Below, piece after piece: positions 1 through 13,926 of a stretch of 64,000 bases of DNA (within the stretch, counting starts at the first letter, position 1; each line of letters opens with the position of its first letter). Position numbers and translations under genes: made by a program. Source of the DNA: Marvania coccoides (taxonomy: Eukaryota; Chlorophyta; Trebouxiophyceae; Chlorellales; Chlorellaceae); contig OY978108.1 of NCBI GenBank assembly GCA_963854735.1, positions 124,001 through 188,000 of the forward strand, in the 5' to 3' direction. The notes below the pieces were generated by a model. It was not told where the DNA came from and made no database searches. It saw only the letters and a program-made list of their open reading frames with translations.

Positions 1-1
1 A

Positions 2-163
2 AGGCCGCCAATGGGGCCGCCACACGGGCCGCCGATGTCACATGCTGGGCCTGGTATGCCGCCGCCGCAGCATGCGGGACACCCGCCCCTACCATTGCAG
101 CAGCAGCCTGGAGGGGCGGCGCCAGGGCATCCACCTGCGGCTGCGGCGACAACGGCACAATAA
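2..163 (+). CDS. 3' end of a proline-rich protein (5' truncated by window)
   Basis: The window opens inside a reading frame that runs from base 2 to a TAA ending at 163 (53 residues). It is almost entirely Pro, Gly, His, Ala and Gln, with PPMGPPHGPPM- and GMPPPQ-like runs, ending in an Ala/Thr tail. Such tails are common at the C-terminus of splicing factors and other RNA-binding proteins, but no domain is visible, so no function is assigned. The frame was chosen because the other two give Arg-rich or Ala/Cys-rich nonsense, and this one stops exactly where the sequence turns AT-rich. Confidence 0.55.
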   Translation, partial: RPPMGPPHGPPMSHAGPGMPPPQHAGHPPLPLQQQPGGAAPGHPPAAAATTAQ

Positions 164-715
164 TATAAATGAAATATCATCACAAACAGCTCGCGTCACT
201 GGCACATATGCAATGCGATGCTTTTGATTCTTATACCAGATTCATGTGGAGAGAGAAGCGGCGCAGCTGGCTTCATTATCACTTTGACGCCCCTCCCTGC
301 TGTTTCTTCATTTTCTTCACGGTTTTGCAATGTTCTCTCTTTCTCTCTTTCTTTTTCTTTTTTATGCACTGTTTCGGTTTTTCTTTCGATTCCGGCTTTT
401 CTTTTTGACTCAGCATTGTCGTGAGCATCATGCTTTTTTCTACCGCATTCAAATATAAAGCGAGGATGTAAGTTTGATGCTGCCGGTATGCTCCGAGGTG
501 CTTTCTTTTTTACTTTTACCCCAATAATGAACCATGCAACCCATTGTTACATTCACTCTCTTCCTGCCTCAAAATGCATTTCTCAAATTACAACGATTTT
601 TTATCTTAAAAGCAAATCTCTCCATAGCCAAAATAAGTAAGCAGCACGAAAAGGCAACTTGGATGGAAAAGAGAGAAGACAATGCAATGCATTCTGCCTA
701 CACCTCGCTGTCAAG
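164..715. other. intergenic, pyrimidine-rich stretch
   Basis: No convincing gene. Bases 290-410 are very rich in T and C on the + strand (TTTCTCTCTTTCTTTTTC-like), and the rest is AT-rich. The spacer separates a + strand gene end from the 3' end of SRP72 on the - strand, so it should hold two convergent 3' UTRs. Confidence 0.5.
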
Positions 716-2852
716 CTAGCGCCTGCCCTTGCCCTTTTTCTTGTTGGAGCCGCCCTTGGCCGGCGCTGCCTTCTCCGCCGCCTTCTCAACCGGCCGGGTC
801 GACGCATCCAGCGAGGCATCCACCTTGCCAGCCCCCTGGCTGCCCTTTGTGGCGTCCGCTGCCTTCCTTTTCTTTCTCGCTTTCTTGGCGTCGCTGCGCT
901 GCCACTTGGGCAGCCACCGCTCTGGGTCAGGCAGGGGCCCTGGATTCGCAGGGTCAAACCCGTTCGGCAGCCTCTTCTTGCGCCTGCGCTTCTTCTTCTT
1001 CTCATCCCCATCGGTGGCCTTGCGCTTGCTTCCAGCCGCCGCCGCTGCTCCTGCCGTCTCGCTGCCTTCGCCGCCAACCGCCACCCTCCTCTGTGCCCCG
1101 CCACCGGCAGTCACCCCAGCAGACTCCAGCGCGTCCACCTCCGCTGCAGACAGCGTCGCCACCGCAGGCAGCTTGGCGGCCAGCTGCGGGGCGTCTGCTG
1201 GGCGGCAGCACGCCACCAGCCGGGGCAGCGTGCGCAGCAGCTCGGGGTCTTCCAGAGCCGCAGGGTCTTCAGCCGCCAGGCGCAGCAGGTCTGAAGCAGC
1301 CGCTTCCACGTTGCCGCGGCGAGAATCCAGCGCTGCCAGCCTCCTCAACGCCCACCGAGTGGCGGCAGCCTGAGCAGACCCGCTGTGCTGCTCTAACGCG
1401 GAACGAATGATGCTCGCCGCGCCCTCCAGGTCGCCGCCCTGCTCCAGCAGCGCCGCGCGGGTCGCAATCACAGCAGGTTGCCCCTGCTGAGCCGCTGGAA
1501 GCTCGCCCAGTAGCGCTGCAGCAGCCGCCGCGTCGCCCCGCGCCGCTTCCAGCTGCGCTCGCGCCAGGCGCACCGCCACAACCGCGTTAGACCCCACGGG
1601 GGCGTCCCCCTCTGCTGCCACCAGCGCCGCCGCCGCCTCCTTGCTCTTGCCATCACGGGACAGCAGCGCCGCCTGCAGCAGCGCGGCGTTGGTGGAGCCT
1701 TTGTGGTGGTGCGCGAGTGAGCGCACAGCCTCCCGCGCCACGTCCATTTTGCCTGCAGCCAGTGCAGCCGTGGCATACCCACTCAGCACCGCCTCGCAGT
1801 GAGAGGGCCCTAGGCGGGACGCCAGCGTCGATTTTACGTGCAGGAACCCGCTGCTGCGTTCCACCGACGACTCCAGCGCGCGCAGGCCCTCTCCCGCCGC
1901 CTTGCGGTCCCCTGACCGCAGGCGCAGCAGCACCGCTGCCAGATCGGTCGCTGCTGCTGCCACCACCGCCGGGTCGCCGCTCTTCAGCACGCTCTGCAAC
2001 GCGTCGACAGCTTCTGACAGCTTCCCCGTGCGCGCCTGAAGGTAAGCGAGCTGCGCTGAGACTGGCGCCAACTCTTCTTTAACTTCTTCCTCATCGAGCT
2101 CTTCGTCATAAAGAGACTCTTCTCCGACCCGCCACGCCAGCGTCAGCGCGTCTTCCGCCGCCGTCAGCTGCCCCTCCTCCACCAGCCCGCAGGCGGCGTT
2201 GAACGCCAGCTCGAAGCTGTCATGGGGGGAGGCTTTGAGCGCAGCCATGGCAGCGGGGATTTCAGCGGCGCGCCCCCCCACTGCGTACGCTGCGATGGCG
2301 TTGGTGCGCACCTCCTGGGCTTGCGCCAGCCCCGGATACTCCCGCAGCAGCTGCGAGTAGAGCTCGATAGCTTCCGAGTGGTTTCCTAGGCGATATTGCA
2401 GCTGGGCGGCGAGCTGCAGGCTGGCGGAAGCGCGGTCGGGACCCACGGCGTTGAGCGCCTCCAGCGCTTCCTGCAGCCGGCCCAGGCGGTAGATGCAGTG
2501 CGCGCGCTCAAAGGCTAAAGTTTTTGCCAGAGCGGCGTCGGAGTCGATGAGCTGGAGAGCCTCGGCTGCGCTGCCCTGGTCGATGAGCAGCGTGGCCTTG
2601 ACTTGCAGCGCGTCGGCATCGCGAGGGGCCAGCTTCAGGACTGCAGGCAGGCAGCGTGCGGTGATAAATTTTAATAAACTTAAGAGATGAAATTTGATGA
2701 TTTGAAAAATGCGAGTGCCGCTGGCGTGTTTCAGGCGTCCGCCACTCACTCTCGTCGGTCGTTTTGATCGCCCGTTTGGTTTGCCTGTTCCGGAGCTGGG
2801 TGTCCAGCTTGCCGAACAGGGATTCGACCTGCTCTTGCTTTGTCGTCGCCAT
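716..2852 (-). CDS. SRP72: signal recognition particle subunit SRP72
   Basis: Join 2750..2852 and 716..2640, 675 residues; human SRP72 is about 671. SRP72 pairs with SRP68 on SRP RNA and is needed for co-translational targeting to the ER. The N-terminus starts with a short helix and a TPR-type solenoid of Ala/Leu-rich helix pairs fills most of the chain. The C-terminus has the SRP72 RNA-binding signature: a Lys/Arg cluster, then a Leu-Pro-x-Gly-Phe-Asp-Pro motif and PDPERWLP, then a basic tail ending GKGRR. The intron (2641..2749) has donor GTGAGTGG and acceptor CTGCAG. Removing it joins ...TTDE to ILKLAP, as in the family. The start is the first ATG of exon 1, at 2852. Confidence 0.95.
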
Positions 2853-3228
2853 CTCTTTGTCTCACTGCTGCTGCTGGCTCTCTAAATCAACATCATGTGG
2901 AGAAAAGCCGCGTTCGGAAAATACAATAATCAAAATGCCAACCAGGCCGTATATTTGGCAAGGCCTTGATTGTTCAGCAGGTCCCTGTCTCTCCTTGGTG
3001 GCCTGCGCCTCTGCCCCCTCCCAAAGACTCCCGCTTTCTCGCCTGTAGTCCGAACTCCCTTCACAGCCCCGCCTCCCTCTTGCATGGCCTCTTTTCTGCT
3101 CCATTCAAATAAATTTCAAACCCCGCCGCTTTAGCTATTATTCACTATTACACTCCTACCAATTTAGTATTTCCTGTCCCTCTTTTTACCCGTCATTAAT
3201 CATTCCTTCACACCCCATCTTCGCTCTC
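2853..3228. other. intergenic between PSMA5 and SRP72
   Basis: AT-rich spacer between two - strand genes, holding the 3' UTR of the proteasome gene and the promoter of SRP72. The short reading frames here lack coding character. No regulatory motif is claimed. Confidence 0.4.
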
Positions 3229-5235
<2,007 letters not shown>

Positions 5236-8200
5236 ATGTCGCAAATCCAGCCCTCCCAGTTTTTGTTGGCCGTGTCAATGATTGTGGTGTGCAGCACGCT
5301 CACACTCGGCGTGCGAGGCGAGCAGCTCCTTTACAACGGCACCGGAACCATCTACCCCACATTATTGTACCAAATTCCCTTCCAAATGCCGCTCAACCAA
5401 AGCACGGCGCTGAGAATTGTCGTCGAAGCCATACCCTGCAACGCTGAGGGCACAGAATGCAGCCCGGAGTTTACCTCGCTGGCCGAAACACACCTGTACT
5501 GCAAGACTGTGGACTCTGCGGACGGCTATGACTTCATTTCAGGTACATTAACATAGTAATTATTATTATTTACCACTACCGCCACCGTCTGGCTATCTCT
5601 TACGTACTACCTCTTTATAAATAAGTCGAGTCTGATTTTGGGGCGGTTTTTGATCCCGGTTTTTTTTTCTCGTTCATATATGCAGCTTTGCCTGGGAGGA
5701 GGGAGGAAATCATCATCTCGCCGTTGTCCGGGCAAGCTTACGCCGCAAGCGACAGTGAATCGATCAAATGCGAGGCTCGCATCGAGAACTTCGTGCCCAC
5801 GCCGCTGCAACTGACGTAAGATGCAGGCTAATCCCCACACAGCGCTCTTTCTTTCTTATTACATAGGCATGCATTCATAACTCCCCCCCTCTGCTAAAGC
5901 AATTTTGTCTATTGGGTGGCCTGTGCAGAATCAACGTCACTGGGGATTTTAACATCACAGCGATGGTGCAGCCTGAGCAGGACGCAGCCAAGGCCATCTT
6001 TGACACGTAAAAACACATACAATTAACATCTTGAATTAAAATCTTGAATCACCTCCTGCAGAAATTTTCAACCAAGGCTGTTTATTTATGAATCCCGTTC
6101 TGCAGGTGCTGCAGCACCCCGGGGGCGTGCGCCGCGTGGGACCAGGCCACTGAGGCGGCAGGGATGAAGTTTGAGGAGGGCGAGGTGTTTACCGACATGT
6201 GCAACATTGACAATAACATCTGTGACGCTGAGGGGCACCTGGTGGGGCTCAACCTGGACGACTACCTGCTCTCGTGCGACATGGCGGCGATGAACTTCTC
6301 GGCGTTCACCAAGCTGGAGTACCTCAACCTGGCGAGAAACAACTTGACGGTGACCTATAATCATTGATCTCTTTCTGAAAGAAATTAGCTAGATTGCTCT
6401 TTATACGTATTTTTATGCGGGGGGAAGAAAAAAAATTATTATGGACTTATGCGGGGGTTTTTCTTCGTTACTTGAAGCAATCGATATTTTTTCTTTCTTC
6501 TTTTTTATGTGCTTGTGCTTCCCCCACAAACCTCCCTCGAAACGCTTTCATTCAACCCCTAATCCCCTTCACAACCATCCACAGGGTGACTTCACGACAG
6601 TGGCGCAGCAGCTCGCCGTGCAGATCCCTGCTCTGGCCATGGTGGACGTCGGCGGCAACACCGCTCTCACCGGCAAAGTGGGCACAGAGGGGGGGGCTGG
6701 GGGGCTTTGCGACCTTGCGGGGCTGGAGTACCTGGGCATCTACAGGACGCAGATCGGGGGGGAGCTGCCGGCGTGCCTTGTGGGAGAGAAGGGGACCTTA
6801 AGAGAGCTGCAGGGGCGGTGAGTTTCATTGGGCTCCAATGAATAAAAATCGCTTTGTTGCATTTGAAGGAGGTCGGGTGGTTGCATTCTGAGTAAATTTA
6901 ACATTTGATGGGGTGGATTTGAGCATATATTTTTTATTAATTCTGCAGTTCGTTGATAGTTGCTCTAGTTTTTTTGTGCCGGTGTCATAAAATAAATGTG
7001 TTTATTTCCTGATGCAGGGAGTCCCAAGTCGACGGACCGCTGCCTCCTGAGCTCGCGAAAAGCACATCCATCACCATTTTGGACCTGTCTTTGGTAAGAA
7101 AAAGCGAATTATTGGGCCACAGCATAATTTTCCACGCAGAAACAAAAAACAAAGCTCATCTAATATTGTATTGGCGCTGCCCATGCAGACCAAAATCATA
7201 GGCGAGATTCCCACCCCCCTCCCTGCCTCCCTGGTCAGCCTCAACCTCTCAGAAAACGCTCTAACTGCCAGTGTGCCTGATTTGAGCGCTGCCAAATTTT
7301 TGACTATCATGGACCTGTCGAACAACGACCTCACGGGGCCCGTGACTGGGTCCGCAGCCAATCACCCATCGCTGCGCTTCCTGGACCTCACCGAAAACAA
7401 CCTTTTTGGCTTGCCTGAGGAGTGGACAAATGCAGCGGCAACGCCGGAGGGAGCAGCGCCGCTGCAGGTGCTGCTGCTGGGACAAAACCCGCTGAAGGTG
7501 AGAAATCAGAAACTTTATATACAGTGTTATGTTGATGGGGACCTTTGTCTGCCTTTTTTGCACACAACAAAGGCCGCTCTATGAAGTGAACTTCGTTCTT
7601 GTGACGATATGTGCTACAAAGTGCAAATAAAATGCATGCCTGGCCTCCACCCTTTCTCCTTTTTAACACGGTGGTATTTTTTTGGGTGCAGACTCCGTTC
7701 CCCGTAGCTCTGCAGCGCTACCCAAACCTTACTTTCTTGAATTTGAACGACGCGGGGCTGGAGGGGCGGCTGCCAGAGGTGGAAGAAAACGGCTTCCCCT
7801 GGCTGGAACAGATCTTCGTTAACAACAACAACCTCACGGGACCCATCCCGGAGAGCTGGCGGAACAGCTGGCTCTTTTCTACGGTAAGAGTTATTTTTTA
7901 ATTTTTTTCCTCCGGAAACTCGCAATCGAAATCAATCTCTCTCTTTAATTGACAATGAAATCCCGTTTTTTTTTTTTTTTTTATGCACAATCCAGTTGTC
8001 CCACTCTTCCTTCTTTTCCCATTCATTATAAAATCGGCACTGATAATATAAATATGCCGCCCCCCTGTGAATTTTTATTTTACAGGAAATCGAGTTTGGG
8101 TTGTTCCGGGTGTTCAGCGTGGCCAACAACTCCCTTGATGGCGACATCCCCGCCTTTTTGGGCGATTCCCCGTTTATCAGCGTAATTGACCTCACAGGCA

Positions 8201-8535
8201 ACAACTTTACCAATGCCTGCGACGAGCAATTCGACGACCTAGAAAAGAGGGGCTCGCTAGAGGAATGCAGCTCGGAGGATGGTAACAACGACGGAGAGAG
8301 CGGGGGCGGCGGCGGTGGTGGGCTGAGCGCGTGGGCTGTGGCAGTTATTGTGATTATATCGCTGGGGATGGCTGCTGGGGCTGGGCTGCTCATCTGGCGC
8401 CGCTACCAGCGGCACGGCGGCGATGGCAACGGCAAGTTCACGCGGTTTGATGAGGACTCGGGGCTGCAATTGGGGCAGACAGGGCCGGCTGGTAGGAGCA
8501 GCGCCAACGTGTACAACGCTCAGCTGGCGCCATGA
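5236..8535 (+). CDS. leucine-rich repeat receptor-like membrane protein, no kinase domain
   Basis: Nine exons: 5236..5542, 5686..5815, 5929..6006, 6106..6349, 6585..6817, 7018..7093, 7189..7497, 7692..7883, 8086..8535, 672 residues. The ATG at 5236 begins a signal peptide (hydrophobic LLAVSMIVVCSTLTLGV), followed by a Cys-containing N-terminal domain. From about residue 230 plant-type LRRs run in LxxLxLxxNxLTGxIP style, for example YLNLARNNLT, SLNLSENALT, FLDLTENNLF and VIDLTGNNFT. A Gly-rich linker then leads to one transmembrane helix near residue 600 with basic RRYQRHGG on the cytosolic side. The tail of about 50 residues has no kinase. This is the architecture of plant receptor-like proteins. 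The ligand is unknown; a role in cell-surface recognition is inference. All introns are GT-AG. Confidence 0.88.
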
Positions 8536-9030
8536 AAAGGAGCGAATGTCGAATAATGTTTACTTTCGAATAGCAATTTAATCCACACCGTACCATTCTT
8601 GGCTGCTTATAGCTTGCAAATGACATCTAGTTTCCTGGCTGCTCTCTACTTGTGAATTCCCAGGACCATCCCACCGCCTTTGCACGGTCTCCCAAGGGCA
8701 CTCCCCCCTGGGCAGATCGAATACCACTAGTTAATTTTCATCGATTCTAGTTATTGCTTACTAATAACTGAAAGAATAATATCGAGAAGAAAGAAGCAGT
8801 CCAGAGTCGAAATTAGTGCGTGGAGTATTCGTTTTCTTTGCGTGCAATTATTGTCTCGTCTTGTATGCGGGGGCGGACACCGCTCAACAAACAGTCATAT
8901 GCCTAATAAAACAAAATTAAATCGTGCATTGTTTTATATTCCCCTTACTCTACCTATCTGGGGTCGAAAGTCGAAACAACAGAACCAGCTGTACAAATCA
9001 ACATTATTAGAAGCACGATTGTGATGTTCC
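8536..9030. other. intergenic between convergent genes
   Basis: This spacer holds the 3' UTRs of the LRR gene (+) and the mannosidase gene (-). It is AT-rich, with no reading frame of coding character and no repeat seen. Confidence 0.45.
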
Positions 9031-11189
<2,159 letters not shown>

Positions 11190-11568
11190 CTGCAGGAGGA
11201 GCAGAAACGGGTTAGACTTGGAGCGCTGTGAACGGCAAAGGTATGTGACGTGCCTGCGAGGAAGATGAGCGATGGTAGCGCGGGAGACCTGGGCCCCTTC
11301 TCATCTTGTTCAGTCTCTGGGGGAGGCAGGACTGAACTATCGACTCTTGCCGCGCATTGGATGTAATAGATAATTTTCGTTAACTTCAAATTTGGTCTAG
11401 TCTGAAGCAGCTCTGGTTTTTGACGAGTCCCTGCTGAAAAATATTTTATTCGAGCGCTTTTTCTTGTTTCATCTTCTCCCTCCTCTCACGCTCTCATAGT
11501 ACCCATTTTATCAAAACCCACATTGAGGACACTTTACCAGCGGATCAGACATCAGAATAATAAGAAAA
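11190..11568. other. 5' region of mannosidase and promoter of aldolase
   Basis: A divergent spacer. The part next to 11190 is GC-rich and probably contains the missing first exon of the mannosidase gene. From about 11340 it becomes AT-rich and should hold the aldolase promoter and 5' UTR. No specific element is claimed. Confidence 0.45.
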
Positions 11569-13193
11569 ATGGCGTCTTTGATTGCACCTCTCGGGAATGC
11601 CATGCCTAACAAGTACGCGGAGGAGCTGATCAAGAATGCGCGCGCCATTGCTGCGCCGGGAAAGGGCATTCTCGCCGCCGATGAGTCCACCGGCACCATC
11701 GGCAAGCGGGTGAGTAGTTGGATCTGGTTCTCGATCGTCTTGCGGAGGACTCCAATCCTGCAATACCTCGCAGCAGCACGTTTAACCCCGCATGGCGTCG
11801 TTTCCACATTCTATCTGTGCCTCCTTGGTCCGCGCACCTGCCGTTCCGGGTTAGCCCATCCTCGAAGATCGGCTCACTAAATTCCACGTTTGATCACCCG
11901 CAGCTGTCGAGCATCGGCGTCGCCAACGAGGAACCCAACCGCCGCGACCTCCGCGAGATGCTGTTCACCTCCCCCGACATCGAAAAGTACATCTCTGGCG
12001 TGGTGAGCTTTGAATATTGAATACTACCGCCCCACCCCGCCACCCAACCTCATTTTACCTCCATTTTTCCAGTTTTCTCTGCATGTCTATCAGCAAATAT
12101 AGCTTTTTTCAGTTCTTCATATCAATGACGCATTCGCCCCCCTAACCCCCCACAGATTCTGTTCGAGGAGACCCTCTACCAGAACGCCACCGACGGCACT
12201 CCCTTTGTGAAGATGCTGGAGGGCAAGGGCATCATCCCTGGCATCAAGGTCGACAAGGGCGTGGTCCCTCTGGGCGGCACCGACGGTGAAACCGAGACCC
12301 AGGGCATTGACGACCTCGGCAAGCGCTGCGCAAAGTACTACGAGCAGGTACGGGAGGGAAAGAAGCGATCAGTACTGTAATTTTGATTGGTTTTATTGAG
12401 CGTAATTGCGCATGTTTCGTTTTGCAGCATTACGCATTACATTTTTGGACCGTCAACAGATTGCTTTGCTATCGCTCGTTGTCGCGATCTCCCATTTTTT
12501 GCTGTTATCGCCCACTGCCATTTTTTTCCTCCGCAGGGCGCCCGCTTCGCCAAGTGGCGCGCGGTGCTCAAGATCGGCGACGGCTGCCCCTCCGAGCTGT
12601 CCATCCACCAGAACGCCTACGGCCTGGCCCGCTACGCCGCCATCTGCCAAGAAAACGGCCTCGTCCCGATTGTGGAGCCCGAAATTCTGTCAGACGGCAC
12701 CCACGGCATCGACGTCTGCGCCGCCGTCACCGAAAAGGTGCTCGCCGCCTGCTACAAGGCGCTGTCTGACCACCACGTGCTGCTGGAAGGCACTCTCCTC
12801 AAACCCAACATGGTTCTGTCCGGGGCGGAGGGCCCCGGCGCCTCCGTGCAGGACGCGGCGTACCTCACCGTGCGTGCGCTGTCCCGCGCCGTGCCCCCCG
12901 CGGTGCCCGGCATTATGTTCCTGTCGGGCGGGCAGTCTGAGGAGGAGGCGTCAGCTCACCTGGCAGCCATGAACCAGGTAGAGAGCATCCACAAGCCCTG
13001 GGCGCTGTCCTTCTCGTTCGGGCGCGCGCTGCAGGCCTCCGCGCTGAAGGCGTGGGGAGGAAAGAAGGAGAACTGGGTGGCTGGGCAGCAGGCCTTCATG
13101 GCTCGGGCCAAAGCCAACGGAGAGGCCGCGCTGGGCAAGGGCGACCTGGGCGCCAAGGGAGAGTCGCTGTATGTTGCCAACTATGCGTACTAA
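11569..13193 (+). CDS. FBA: class I fructose-bisphosphate aldolase
   Basis: Exons 11569..11709, 11904..12002, 12156..12347, 12537..13193, 362 residues, the usual length of class I aldolases. It interconverts fructose-1,6-bisphosphate with dihydroxyacetone phosphate and glyceraldehyde-3-phosphate through a Lys Schiff base. Seen: [15 protein letters not shown] near the start, WRAVLKI (helper Lys), PIVEPEIL (catalytic Glu), [12 protein letters not shown] (Schiff-base Lys), [10 protein letters not shown] (phosphate binding) and the conserved C-terminal Tyr. The N-terminus is only about 12 residues longer than the domain, with no transit peptide, so a cytosolic enzyme is likely. Codon use is strongly GC-ending, as expected for a highly expressed gene. 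Introns have GTGAGT, GTGAGC and GTACGG donors. Confidence 0.97.
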
Positions 13194-13926
13194 GCCTTTT
13201 GGTTTGTGGCTTTGATTTCGGAAAAAGTGGTGTTTTTGACGACGGCGGGCTTTTTTCTTTTTTTTCTTGAGTTGTTTCCTCTTCATTTACTCATCGGCGG
13301 AGGTCTCATTATGTTAGAGGGTTGAGACATGATGTTAATTCTTAGAACGCTGCGCTTCTTTTTTCTTACCAAACAAACAGACGCATATTTGTAAACGCAT
13401 TAGTGAACGCATCGTTGATTTCATGGTACACATCATAGTTGAGCTGGTGGGATCTGTTGTGAGAGTACCACAGCTGCAGCACGCGGTGGACCACGAGTTT
13501 GGCTGCAGTGGGGGCGCAACTTGGCCTCGTAGGGGTCTTGTGATAGCCGGTGCCCGAAAAAATTGGGCTTCAGGCAATCCATCTCGTCTGCGTCAAACCA
13601 CAGGTCTCTCAGAGACCGGCATTCTCCATTCTTGAAAATTTTTAAACTATTGTTGATCTCTTGATCTCATCTTGACATTCTTTATTGTTATTATATTACG
13701 GCCAACAAGAAAGAGTTCAACTTTGCATATATTTTTAATGCACATGTGCTTGTGAATACATGCAATTTTTGAAAAAAGGGTAGGGCAATCAAAGCCGGCT
13801 GCACATACAAATTGCAATGCTATTTTGAATTGTATTTATTTTTTCCTAAATATTTGAAATCGATATTCTTTACTAAATAGAGTTTCGCAGCTTAACATTT
13901 TTATTTTTATTATTATTAATTTAAAC
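13194..13926. other. AT-rich intergenic region
   Basis: The 733 bases hold the aldolase 3' UTR and the promoter of the protease gene. Bases 13640-13926 are extremely AT-rich. A somewhat GC-richer patch at 13420-13630 has small open frames on both strands, but none shows an ATG plus recognisable domain. No RNA gene is seen. Confidence 0.45.
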
